Shown here: one piece after another, positions 39,096-50,544 of the stretch
How positions within the stretch are numbered: position 1 is the first letter of the stretch
Layout of the letters: each line of letters begins with the position of its first letter
Assembly: GCA_963575745.1 (NCBI GenBank)
Contig: CAUYUJ010000669.1
Span: 1,287,501 to 1,351,500 of the forward strand
Source: Prorocentrum cordatum
Taxonomy: Eukaryota; Sar; Dinophyceae; Prorocentrales; Prorocentraceae
Length of the DNA: 64,000 nucleotides
Direction of reading: 5' to 3'
The notes under the pieces: model-generated
Databases searched by the model: none
Told to the model about the DNA's origin: nothing
Seen by the model: the letters and a program-made list of their open reading frames with translations, nothing else
Translations under genes and position numbers: made by a program

Positions 39096-41160
39096 AGATG
39101 AGATCAAGGTGACAGGCTGGAGGTCAGTCAGGGTGGGCATCTGATTTCATTTTCCCCAACCTCCTTACCGCCCGCAGGGCGGTCGTATAGGTATAGGCTA
39201 GAGCGTATCCTTAGAAACACTACTTCTTATATCAACGCATGCGCACTGCATAGTATGTTGTAGGTGGCGGGCAGGACGATCGATATCCGTCTGGCCAGGA
39301 TCTATGTGATTCTTAGGATGAGCGACCGTGCATAACAATTATGGAAAAAAGAACTGCGACAAGGTACGCGGACAATTACAGCCTCGGCAGGGGTGAGAGT
39401 GTATGCAGTTTCTCTTCGGAGAAGAAATCCGTGTTATGCAATGCATAGGATGCAACATGCGTGCACCCTGAAACGCCAGCTAGTGCACGAGCTGGCCACG
39501 AGGCGGCCATGAGCATCCACCAGGCGAAATCCCAGAAGCTAGCGGACGGAGCGTCCACAAGTCGTTCACAGGTGCCCACCAGACGAGTAGTCATAACAAA
39601 ACAGCCAGCGCACGGGGCGGCCGCGATGCGGCCAGGGGAGCCAAGAGATGTTTTTTTGTCATCCTCGGGCGCGTAACGGTCGTTACCCCCCCCCCCCCTC
39701 CCTGACGTGGGGGGAGGGCCCGGACACCCCCCCCGCATGTTGGTGCCCGAAGGGACGTTGCGCTGCTCGCAGGTGCACTCACTCAGCAGGCGCCTTGCCC
39801 GTGCTTTCAGGCTTGCGCGGGCGATCGAATCCCAGGCCCCCGTCGTGCTCGCAGGCATAGCGTGGTGTTCGCGCGCGTACTACGGCGATCGCAGCACACC
39901 CCCGTCCCGACGCGCCCCACCCCGCCCGAGCGTTACCTTCACCCGGGGCCCAAAGAGCCTCCACTGGTAACGATTGTTACGCGGACATACAAGCCATCTC
40001 CAACTGGGAGATGCTTTGGAATATTCAGCAAACCACTTACAAGGGAGGCGAGAATCCCACCGCGCAAGCATTGTGTTCCGGGCCTCGGACTTATACATCT
40101 CCACCGCCTGCGCGATCCACCCGAGACCCACCCGCGACCCACCCACAAAGCTTTGACGAAATTGAGGTCGTGTGCTGGGTTCGACGCCTGCAGCGGGCTT
40201 CAACATTGCGTTCGAGCATCACCGGATGCAGATCACCCCGCCGGCCCCCCACTCTTCTCCGCCGTCCCCTGGGCTCCAGTTTGGGCGAGCTAGGATCGAG
40301 GACCGAGGATCGAAGCTTGGAGCTCGGACCGTGCATGGCATTTCCTCTCAACCCCCCTCCGCCGCCCTTCCAATCTGCGCCAGGCCAGAGGGGCCCGCAA
40401 TGAGTCCCCAATGGCACGAAGCCCATATTTCCTTTCCGGCCTGGCCACGCCCCCCCCCCCGCCATGCAAGTATACGTGCTGGAGTCTGAAGAGGATCATT
40501 TTCGTTTTGAGGATGGGGATCGAGGGGGTGGCCACGCAGCCGACGCCAGCGGTAGCGGTGAGGACGGGCGCTTGTGAAAAGGGCGGCCGTGAAGAGGAGT
40601 CGGGGCGTCCAAGGTCGATACTTGATTTGCAGGCCTGTGACCATTTCGATCTGGTCGACTCGATCCGATGCCGACCTCGGGACGATCCGATGCCGCCCGA
40701 CGCCTGCATGGCGTCGCTGTGCACCCTGGCGCAGCCGAGCCGATTCGCTTCCAGTTCCGTGCCGATGCGGCCGGAGCTGATGCACACTCCAATCCGACCC
40801 GACTCGCAGATGCGAGGCCGACGGCCCCTGCCTTCGCCGCCCGAGCCCCCCGCGCCCGCGCCGCGCCGCCTCCACGAGCTGCGGCCATGCATAGCCGCCC
40901 GTATCCGCGCCCTCGCGGTCTGGATTCAGGCTCGCGATCCCGCGGGTGCGTTGTCGCAGGGATGTTTGCCGTTCGGTGACAAATCGCGAGTCCATGTGTA
41001 CCTTCGCAGTTCCATCTTCAGAGTGCGTCAGCGTCGATTGGCGTCTGGTGATCGATGAGAACGCGCCGATCGCCGATTTAGCGTTGATTCGTCTAGGTTT
41101 AGTGTCGATTATCGCCGATTGCTGTCGATTCGCAAGGGCCAACAAGATAGCATGGGAGGC
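39096..41160. other. unassigned region with one dispersed repeat
   Basis: Several GC-rich frames are open on both strands, for example minus 39,376-39,858, but none resembles a known family. A segment at 40,650-40,830 (gatccgatgc, gcctgcatggcgt.g.tgtgca.cctggcgca, ccgtgccgat.cgg) matches 56,975-57,105. gtaacg.t.gttac palindromes occur at 39,676 and 39,967. Confidence 0.35.
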
Positions 41161-41744
41161 CCCTTGAGTTACCACAGAACGTGCCGCGCGAAGCATCTGC
41201 GAAAAGAACGCCCCGTATCCGCGGTGTCACCCAGGGGCCCGGCCCACGAGGCTGCGGATGCGGACATGTTTTTGGCCCACGACGTGTGCCCATCTCGGTG
41301 GCACTGATGCGCTGCGTGCCTGCTGCTGCCACCGCCGAGCGACGCGAACGGCGCGGTTCCACGCGGCGCTCTCGCGCCGCTCCGCTGGCGAGGGACCGCC
41401 CTCGAGCGCATGCCGCGCGTCATCTGGGTTGCCGCCCTCGTTCGCCCACGACCTCGGCTCGGCCAGCGCCCGCCGGGGAGCGCCGCCGACAACCCGTCGG
41501 TGGCGCGCCGCGCGGGCCCCGGCGCTGCCGCGAGCGGGAGGCCTCGGGCTGGAGGACCTCGGCCGCCGCCGCGCGCGCGGGGGGAGCGGGGCCGGCAGGG
41601 GTCTGCCCCGAAGTGGGACATGAGCGACATCAGCAGACGGAGTCGACAGCGTCGACATCCGCGCGTAAGCTTCCCGCGCAAGATCGCGCGTAAGCGTTCT
41701 GCCTTTCGCAGGGCGTGTTGGGAGCGTCTTGGGGCATCTGTCTG
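41161..41744. other. GC-rich island without a resolved gene; family E fragment
   Basis: 41,330-41,610 is as GC-rich as the exons but reads as Arg/Ala/Pro-rich peptide in every frame, and no domain is seen. The end (41,655-41,700) matches the middle of family E (cgcgtaagcttcccgcgcaag). Confidence 0.3.
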
Positions 41745-42520
41745 GGGAGACTGCTAGGGCACTCTAGGGGCCACCTGGGAGCTTCCTGGGGGCCTCTTGG
41801 AGGCCTCTTGGGGCTTCCTTGGGACTTCTGACGGCTTTTGGAGGCTCCTTGGGAGGCTCTCTGGCAGTCTAAGGACGTTCCTGGCCCGTGAGGAGCCGTC
41901 TCGGGGGCCTCTCTGGGCCGACTTGGGGCCCTCTTGGGGCCGCCTTGGAGGCCATCGTGGGCGTCTTGGAGGTCTCCTGGGCCGTCTTGAGGCCCTCTTG
42001 GGGCTGTCTTGGGAGCCTCTTGGGCCATCAATCGGGCCATCTCGGAGGCCTCTTGCGCGCACTTGGCATCTCGGCCCGTCGTCGAGACCTCTTGGGGCCA
42101 TCTTGGGCTCTCTTGGGGCCGTTGTAGCCGTCTTGGAGGCAACCTTGGCCGCCATCTTGGGCCCGTCTGGAGCGGAGCGGGAAGACCGACGCCCTGAGAA
42201 GTTCACAGGTCCCTATGGGGCGGACACCCGGCGGGGTACATTTTCTTTGGGTGGCTGGGGCGACCGGTCGAGACCCCATTGGGAAAGTTAAAAATACCTT
42301 ACTTGAACGTTTGGCGCGCCGTGCACCCCTGTGGCAAGCCAACAGGGGGCGGCGGATCCATCGGCCTTCGAGGCCTCTTGGACGCATGTGGGGAATTTTT
42401 GTGGAGGCCTCTTGGAAGTCTCTTGGAGCCGGTTTTGGGGTGACTCTGGGGCCTCTCGGGTGCCTCACGGGGGCGTCCCGGGAGCCGCTTTGGCCCTCTT
42501 GGGGGCCTCCTGGAACAGCT
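41745..42520. repeat. degenerate minisatellite, reverse orientation of the 27.4-28.9 kb array
   Basis: ggcctcttggggcc and gtcttggggcc units at 41,745-42,185, resuming at 42,360-42,510. The interval 42,190-42,355 is unique sequence without a gene. Confidence 0.8.
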
Positions 42521-42814
42521 TCAAAGCTGGAGTGTGGCTCCTTTAAAACATGTTGCTCCTTAGCGCCGCGCACATTTGCTTTCAAAGTTTGCAGCGCTTT
42601 CAAATATCCGTATGATCCAATCCAAGGAATTGCGTTCCGGCACGCGGTGACTGTGGAGGCGCTCGTACAGCCGTCTCAGCCGCAGCCGTGGGCCGTCAAG
42701 AGGGCCCCGAGATGACCCAAGAGGGCCGCAAGATGGCCCAAGAAGGCCCCAAGAGAGGGAACACGAGCCGAACTTTCGAGCCCTCTGCCCCACAACCACC
42801 GAGACCGCCAGCAG

Positions 42815-43080
42815 GCCGCATATATTTAAGACGAATGTGCGCGGCGCTGAGGCGAGCACCCCCTTTTGAAAAGGAACCGCCCTCCATCCTTAGAACTGCT
42901 ACAGACTTTACAGTCGAGTGCGCGGGCTCAGGCGAGAACAACCTTTTGAAAAGGACCTGCCCTCCACCCGTGAAAGTATTGTAAATGTTTAAGACGAATG
43001 TGCGCGGCGCTGATGCGAGAGCCACATGTTGAAAACGACCCGCCCTGGACCCGTGAACCTGTTGCAAATTTCAAGCTTCA
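42815..43080. repeat. satellite, about 80-90-bp unit (array 1)
   Basis: Three units of ttaagacgaatgtgcgcggcg, then cgag.gcac/cacat.ttgaaaa.ga.c.gccct, then ccgtgaa..tgt.gcaaat. Same satellite as 54,205-54,745. Confidence 0.8.
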
Positions 43081-43254
43081 GGACTAGCCTGGCGTCATGC
43101 CTGGCCCGCCCACCAACACGTCTGAGGGTGCGATGTGTGTCAGTTAGGAGCTGTTCATCAGGAGCAGGGATTAAGTACGGAAGAGCAGAGGCAAAAGACG
43201 AAGGAGGGGGTTGCAGAGGAGGACAGAGGAGGAATGAGAAGGAAGAGGGATGAG

Positions 43255-44185
43255 AAACAGGAGGAGGAGGAGGAGGAGGAGGAGGACCGAATTGACGCCG
43301 AAGACGCTGACATGCAAGTGGTTTCAGCTTGTTTAGCCACCATCCAGGTCAAATTCTGGGGTGGCGTCCAAGCGTCCCCCCTCCTAGACCCAAGCAACCA
43401 CGACCTGCCCGAAAGTGGGGACATGTCAAACACGTCGTGGAGGATGATTGTAACGAGAGGCTTAGGTTTAGGATTTGCTTCAGGTATCAGCTCGCAGGGC
43501 AGCCCCCTGATTAGACAAACCCTGCACTCAGTATAAAGCTTCGGGATACCACCACACCCACATTCGCCACATGCGAGTTTTTAGGGGAATCGCATGTTGC
43601 TCGAGGTGTGGTGGATGGAGTAATTCTAGGTCCTTCAAATTACATCGCGAGTGCGAGCCAGCGACAAGCACAGGTTTGAGAGCTCGCAGCCGTCTTTCAA
43701 AAGGACTGTTACCACAGGGGTTACTAAGCTGGCATTCGCTTCTAGTGGCTCGCTCCCAGGAGGACAGCGCGAGAGCCGTGGGAGTCCCGCCACAGCGTAT
43801 CACTTGCTCAGCTGCCAGTGGGCCCTCGGAGTGCGAGGTCCCCCCATTTATCGCTGGCAACATGGCAACATGGAGCAGGAGGAGGAGGAGGAGGAGGAGG
43901 AGGAGGAGGAGGAGGAGGGAGGAGGGAGGAGGAGGAGGAACAGGAGGAGGAGGAGGAGGAGGACAATGGTGAAGGAGGAAGGAGAGGGACGAGGAGGGAT
44001 CTGGAGGAGGAGGAGGAGGAGGAGGTGGAGGGGGAAAGGGATGAGGAGGGAGGAGGAGTAGGAGGAGGAATGAGGAGGAGCAGCAGCAGCAGGAGGAGGA
44101 GCGAGGAAGGGATGATGAGGAGCGGGAGGAGAAGGAGGAGGAGGAGGAGGGGGAGGAGAAGGAGGAGGAGGAGGATGGGGGAGGG
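43255..44185. repeat. (GAG)n polypurine tracts
   Basis: Short GAG run at 43,258-43,285 and a long, slightly degenerate purine strand from 43,868 to 44,175. Glu-rich and Pro-rich frames over it are artefacts. 43,290-43,865 is unique sequence with no recognised gene. Confidence 0.8.
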
Positions 44186-44357
44186 GTTTTAGATTTGGAT
44201 TGGCTATCTGATTCAACCGTTAACTGGTCAGAGGATAAAGTGGCACTCAATTTGCCAAGTGAAACCAGAGTTGGACCCCAAACAGAGCACCGCTGGTTCT
44301 GGTTCAGGAAAACAACACTGGTGTGGACAGTCGGCACTGGCGCCAAGGCAGAGCTCT
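44186..44357 (+). other. short unknown coding-like stretch
   Basis: Immediately after the GAG tract one frame reads VLDLDWLSDSTVNWSEDKVA and HRWFWFRKTTLVWTVGTG before a stop, unusual in its Trp content. There is no start codon or partner exon, so it may be chance. Confidence 0.2.
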
Positions 44358-45340
44358 GAGAGCAGCACAACGGAACCTCAGCGACGAAGCCGACGGGACG
44401 CGTCGTCACGAAGCGCCAGGGCTACGTAGGGAATGAGCAAACCCTGCCGGTATCCTCAACGCCCCGCCCTCCTATGCCCCTCACCTCCACATCAAGCAGC
44501 TGAGCGGGCATCGGCTCAAGGAGTCGACAGATGGCTTCAGGCAGACACACTGGCATGAGTGCTCCTACAGTCCTGCAGGAGAGACCACCTTGGCTTGGGC
44601 GCTCGGCCATTCGGGAGGGGGAGGGAGGGAGGGAGGGGAGGAAGTATGTGGCGAGAGGGAGGGATGAGGTTGGGTCTCAGACCAATTGCCTCTGGCTCCT
44701 TTCCTTTTCCTATGCGCGACCAGTATGGCGAGCACACGTAAGCTGGCCGGACGCCTGGACGAAATACTGTCATCGAAGCCAGCGAGTGCGGACCCAACTT
44801 ACATTGTCAGCCGTCATGCTCGATGCCGACTCTGGTGGTAGTGGGAGCTCGGAGTGACCTTCGCCCCCCAGCCCGGTACCAGGGACGAGACGACGACGGT
44901 AACAACAGCGTTTCGCTGCGCACTGAAGCGCAGGAGGGCACTACAACTAGCCAGCAATGCGAGACAATTCGGCTGGAGGGAGGAGAATAACGAGACGGGT
45001 GAAGGTGGCTGGGACGCAGACCGAGAACCTCCAGATTGTTTCGACCTCGGACCTCCTCTACTGAGCACGCACTCGCCCCCTACCGGCACCTGCGAGCGGC
45101 GACGCGACACATCAGCAAACACGGCACACGCCCCTGAGACGTCGAAGCGCCTCTCATGCATTGGAGGGGGAGGGAGGCGGAAGGGAGGGGGGGGGGGGGC
45201 GCACATGAAAACCCTCACCCGCTCCATCTTCGCCCAGGTGCCCAACAAGAGACAGTGTTGCGTTTGCCGCAGTCACGATCAACGTAAGCACGTACGATGG
45301 TCTCGTTAGTGAACAGAGGTCTTGCTCAGAGAGAATGCGC
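44358..45340. other. no recognised gene
   Basis: Mixed-composition DNA with short frames on both strands and a G-homopolymer near 45,190. Nothing attributable to a family. Confidence 0.4.
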
Positions 45341-46173
45341 TTGTCGCAGCACGCTTTTCGGTTCCACGGGCGGCGGCTCGGTCCTTTGGCCCCCGCTGAA
45401 AGCGTTCGGGCCAGGTGCTCGGTTCGGTGGCGGCGGCCCAGCGCGGGAATGTCAAGCCGCCATGCGCTCAGCGGAGGGCTCGTCCACCCGTCGCCAGCAG
45501 GCTACATGAGGAGACGGCCAACACGGCGTCAGCTGCAGTCGAGACGAGAACGTGGTCGAGCGCTCAGGGTGTGTCGGCGTCCACCCAGTGCACCACCCAG
45601 CATGCCGAGCAGGAGCTGTTGGCACCACGGGGAGCTTTGCGACCTCCGCTTGGGCCTCGGCGCCGCGACGGGGCGTGGGGCCTCCGCCAGTCGAGCAGCC
45701 GCGTCGTGGCGTCGAGGCAGCGCCCGCCCATTGCGTCCGCCTTGAGCTCCCGCCCGCCGCGCGTGCTCGGCCGCCGACTGCCTATCCGCCCGCCGCTCAG
45801 CCTCCGCTTGCAGCGCAGCCTGGTTCTCCTGAGCTCCGAGTGGTTACTTGCTGCTCGGTCGCCGCAACGCGCTCGGCGTCCGTCAGGCGAGCGACAGGAT
45901 GGGCCTCGTCCTCCGCCTGCCGATCGGCCACCTGGGTGGCGCCAGGGAGCGTGTCTCCAGGGGCCATCTCGCAGGCTCGACGGACTGGGGCCACGCATCA
46001 CCGCGCGCAGGCAGCGGCCTCGCAGCCGCGGGAGGGGTGGCAGTTCTGGCGGTAGCCGTGCTGGGACTCACGCAGGAGTATCCGCGAAGGCACCTGCGAG
46101 CTCCGACGGCAGGGTATCCTCGGCAGAAGCAACACCTCCTGGGGCAGCGGCCTCCTTGCCTGCACGGCCCTGA

Positions 46174-46527
46174 CTACCCAGCCCTTTCCTTCCCCCCCCC
46201 TTCGGGTGCTCCCCAGGGCCCGGCTCGGCCCGCAATGGTGCCCGCCTCGCGACAGCACGCCCGACGCCTCTGGCCTGTGCGCCTCCGGAGGGTCAGCAAC
46301 AGCCGGACACGCAGCAGGGCCAGCGCGAGGTGGAGCCAGATCCTCACAAGCAGCAGGAAGGCATGCATCAGGGACCGCATGAGGTAGAGCCAGAGCACCA
46401 GCGCGAGCACGGTGAGCACACTCAGCTCCCAGAGTGCCATGATCTGGCACCGCGTCGACCGCAGCAGCAGGGCACCTGGCCTCGGGCAGGGGCAGCTCTG
46501 AGGTCGCAGCGCCACGTCTAGGAACAC
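46174..46527 (-). CDS. hypothetical ORF with hydrophobic N-terminal segment
   Basis: The frame contains MALWELSVLTVLALVLWLYL followed by another hydrophobic stretch (LHAFLLLVRIWLHLALALL written without its first Met) and then Arg-rich sequence. It could encode one or two membrane helices. It lies directly downstream of LINE 1 on the same strand. The GC-rich region 45,350-46,170 below it has minus-strand peptide such as DRQAEDEAHPVARLTDAERV that may continue the same gene after a frame change. Family unknown. Confidence 0.25.
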   Translation of the reverse strand: MFLDVALRPQSCPCPRPGALLLRSTRCQIMALWELSVLTVLALVLWLYLMRSLMHAFLLLVRIWLHLALALLRVRLLLTLRRRTGQRRRACCREAGTIAGRAGPWGAPEGGGKERAG

Positions 46528-46889
46528 GGGCGGGGTGCCATACCATCAGGCTGCGCACGGCCGGCGCCTGCGCTTGCGCATGCCGGACGGCCACCGTGCG
46601 CGCCTTGAGGCGGCGCTTGCAAGCAGCGGAGGCCACACCAGATGGGCGGCACAACATGTTGCAGAACATCAGCATACAGCCATGGCAGGGGCACGGCTGG
46701 CCCACGACGCGTTCAGACATCGGCGGGGTCGCCGCGTCTGGCAGCTTTCACGATGAGATTTGCAGCTCAGGGGAGCGGCTCCAACCTCGATCCAGGACGG
46801 CGGCTGAGGAGGGAGGGAGGGAGGGAGGGACGGACGAGGGAGGAGGAGGAGGATTTCCAGGATTTCCGCCTTCACGTAGTGAAAACTAG

Positions 46890-48480
46890 GCTTGAAGCTC
46901 AGCTCTTGCACTTGGGAAACAGGCCGCGCTCGATCCTGTCGAGATATTCGCGCCTGGCCTTCGAGATGGGTAATTTGCACGGTTCCGCTAGCCCCCTGAG
47001 CTGGGCTTGACCGAAGAAACCGCACGTCGCAATACCACAACTGAAGGTCTTTATGATAAATCAAAGCGTGAGTGGGATGGGTCCAACCCCCAGCCAAGTG
47101 TAAACGCCGTCCTCTCGGAACACGTGCGATCTGACTATTCACATGCTGGAGTTGGAAGCATTCACTTTTTAACCATTCCGCTAACACCGCTTTGGTCGAG
47201 GAGCCCCTACACACACTACACGCCCTACCACTTTCGGTCAGGGAGGGGGCAGACGCGAAGCGTGCAATGGCGATAGGAGGAGGGGGAGGAGGGGGAGGTG
47301 GGCCAGCTCGAGCTGAGGCCCCAGCTTCCCCCGACACCTGGGCGGCCTTGATAGAATCCAGCCCTACTCGCAAAAGCCTCCGCCGCACCAACAAGGCTTT
47401 GTGTTCGATGGACATGACACGGTGACGACTGGCCTGGGAAACCCGCGCGTGCGCGGCCGATTCTCCAGCAAGGACGTCGACGCAAGCATTGCCAATCACA
47501 AGCCAACTCGGTATCCCACGGGCGAGGTACTCCCGCGGGCTGAGGTGCGAGGTCACCTGCATGATGATTATACTGGCAGGGTGCCGAGCCTGTCGCAAAA
47601 GGAGCTTGCCGACCTCTCTCCAAAGGTCGGCTTGCGGCCCCTCAGGACGACGAAAAAGCTCTGAATACCACCCCCTAGCCACTTCAGCACAGTCTGTAAC
47701 GTAAACGATAACACCTACCGAGAATCTGAGAGCCCAAAGGAACGCCAGAAGCTCACCTCTAGGAACACTCTGAGAGGGCCCAGGGAGCGGCCCCATCAAG
47801 AAAGGACCTAGGGTGGGTGGGTCGCAGCTCCTAACATTCGCAACGGCCAGGCCTACCCTACGGAGCCTGGAGTCGTGGGTGTCTTTTCCCCCCGACGCGT
47901 CCCCAAACAGGACCAGGGGCTCCCTCGTGGTGCCTGTCCCCAGACAGCCCTCCTCCAACGAGCCCCCAAGCCAATTGCCTCCGACGATGGCTTCTTCGGG
48001 GGCGGGAGGAGGGGCGGAGGTCCAGGGGGAAGGGCTGAGGCCCCGCATCCAAAACCACGGAAACGCCTTGGACTCTGACACAGCCTGAGTGATAAGATCA
48101 TTCGAATCAGCATAGGCCTTGGACGCAGAGCTGGCGTTTGCCTCGCAAGTCCAGCACCTGTGCAATGTTGTCTCTGGACCTTGCCCGCACCGAAGGCAAA
48201 CTGAAGAACTGCATAGGTGGGCCTGGAAGCTCCTCTCACGCGTCCAGAAACCTCCCGTGGCAATAGAAACTAGCAGCTCCGATAGCTGCCTACCCTTTTT
48301 GACATCCTGCAACTCGAAAATCATGGCCTGCAGTGAAACCATGTCCACTCCGTCAGCGACTCCGTCGCCGCAGAAATGTGTGGCTGCTGCCCGCCACTGC
48401 TGAAGCTCCCTTGTCCGCTGAAGCTCGTCCAGAAGGGGCTCTGCCTGATCCAGGGCCTCGAAATCGCTCCCGTGAAACAT
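46890..48480 (-). pseudogene. LINE 1 ORF2, zinc motif and RNase H
   Basis: In the same frame as the reverse transcriptase, after a TAG at about 48,483. Near residue 95 is CLRCGQG...HRCWTC (CX2C..HX1CX2C). RNase H follows: LVLFGDASGGK (first Asp), SVPRGELLAFLWAL (Glu), VIVYVTDC (Asp) and SWLVIGNACVDVLAGESA (last Asp). The C-terminal part has CSVC and a His-rich HPTHALIYHKDLQLWYCDV, which looks like a second zinc site truncated by a frameshift. RNase H removes the template RNA. Confidence 0.8.
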
Positions 48481-50544
48481 CTACGAATGCGTCAACGAAG
48501 ATCCATCATGTGGCACTCCCCATTCCGTCGGAGAAATCGGCTTCCAACTCGCTTCAAGTAGGTACATGATGACAGTCGTCATGGGGCCGCGCACGTGACG
48601 TGCGCGCTGCCCCACTGGTAAACTGGAAGGGTGATCGACTGCCCGCGGCCAAGCCCGCATGATGGCTGGCCTGATCTGGGAGTCGGGCAGCCACACACTC
48701 AGCCATTGCGACAAGCACTGCCGCGGCAGACGCACTCCAGGATCATGACCTGGGAGTCTGAGCGCCAGCAGCGCCGTGAGACACATGCCGCGCTTGGCTG
48801 ACCCCGCGGCAGCGCCAAGACGACGGCGCTGTGACTGCATCACCGAACCGAACTGCCCGTACACGTGGTGCCCGTAGACGGCGGCTGCCTGCGGCCCCGC
48901 ACGCTGCAGCTTGGCGGACACCGCCCAGCGCCGAGCAGCGTGTGCGTACTTCCGCAGCCGCCCGTGCGTCTTGCTGGACTTGAGCGCCCGCTGCCTGACG
49001 GTCGTTCGGCCGCGCCGCCTGCCGCAGGACAAATCCACCCCGAGGTAGGCAGTCTGCAGCACGGCTCGCAGAGTGACGCCCTTCCTCTTGAGGACGCGCT
49101 CGACCACCTGCGCATCGCTGCGGCGCGAGCACAAAACAACACTCTTGTCGGCAATAGCCAGCTGCAACTTGGAGAACAGCCTGATGGTCGAGCGCACTCC
49201 CTTGATGAGCGTGGACCTAACGTGCTGTCTCGAGCCCATGACCCTCTGAGATAAATCATCTATCCAGATTCGCTCTGATAGTGAAACATGCGCCTGGCAG
49301 GGGCGCTGGCACACGTATGCTGTGAGGCACTTGGCAAACCTCGTGCCGTTCCGCAGCCCTTGCACCACTGATCGAGTCACCTGGAACGGCTCGCTGAACG
49401 AAACGATCTGCTCCAGCATGCGCGGCGCCAGGCAGATCTGAAGTTCCAGATGCAATATGACAACGGGAAAACCTTTGCGCATGGCACACAAAGTCAAAGG
49501 TTCCCACTCGATGGAGTCGTAGAATGACGCAATGTCGACCACCGTCTGACCGTGCGGTATGTCCAGGCGTGAATGGACCTCGTCCTGCAACGCCCGAAGG
49601 AACGCTTCCCGCAGGGCGCTGTTCCCCGCGATGGCGGCGCCCCAGTGGTCCGTCTCCGCCTGCAGGGCGGACCACTCCTTCATCTGCACCTCCCTGGCCA
49701 TGGACCAGACACGGCACAGCATCGCGATTAAGCCGATCACTCTGTCCCCGCCCGACTTCTTGCCTAACAGCTTCCCCACCACGCACATGACCTGCCATGG
49801 CCATGAGAGGCCTTCCTCGATCATGTGGAAGAGGTCGCAAAGGCACTGGGTGCCCTCGTCGGGCAGCCTCTCTATGTCGGTCGGAGAAAGCCTGTCGATC
49901 CCGAGGCCTGCCCGAGCCTTCATGCGCGCTAAAGCCGCACGAACATCCGCAACGTCCAGTGGGACGAGCTGCTCCACCTCAGCTCTGCTCCTGGCCGTAC
50001 TCATGGTAGCCAGGACCCCATCCCAAGAGGCCACCTCGGAGTGTCACAGCTTGTGATAGCGTAGCACCTTGCGGTCCACAATATCCATAGGATGAACTCT
50101 AACCGAGCCATCGCTGTCGTGGAACTCGTCGCGCTCAGGATCTGGGTCCTTAAGCGATCTGAAAACTTGCCCCTGGGAATCAAGGCTGCTGAACCAATGC
50201 TGAAAATCCTTCAGAGACGAGGCCGCAGCACGATTCTGCGCCCTCTTGGACGCTCTGAAAGTCTTCTCCTCCAACATGCTGAGCTCGTCGACGCTGAGCT
50301 CGAGCAATCGCCTGAGCCAGGGGCTGAGCTGAGCTGAGCTCGTCGCCTGAGCTCGACGCTGAGCTCGAGCTAGAGCCCCTGCCAGGAGCCGAAATGCGCA
50401 GGGAACGCTGCGCCTGCTCCGTCCACTGGCTGGTCTGCCAACCTGACAGAAGCCGACGCTAGGTAGCCCAGCTGCACGATGCCGTTGTTGCGCCTCCGGT
50501 GTCGTAGCACTCTCTGAACAATATTGTGGATCCTTGACCACCAT
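48481..50544 (-). pseudogene. LINE 1 ORF2, reverse transcriptase
   Basis: The linker ASKRAQNRAAASSLKDFQHW (frame 50,044-50,544) is followed after a single in-frame TGA (about 50,044) by the polymerase: ARMKARAGLGIDRLSP, then the fingers, motif A VVDIASFYDSIEW (about 49,504-49,545), motif B-like VVQGLRNGTRFAK and motif C IWIDDLS (about 49,246-49,270), where Ile-Asp-Asp replaces the usual Ala-Asp-Asp. The thumb region has TAYLGVDLSCGRRRGRT, typical of LINE enzymes. A frameshift near 50.4-50.5 kb separates it from the endonuclease part. Confidence 0.88.

Noticed and set aside
41181-41693. 170-codon frames on both strands in the GC island as a gene
   Set aside because: All frames are open because of GC content and none has a recognisable motif.
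43528-44409. 293-codon Ser/Pro-rich minus ORF over the GAG tract
   Set aside because: Translation of a polypurine strand; no start context or homology.
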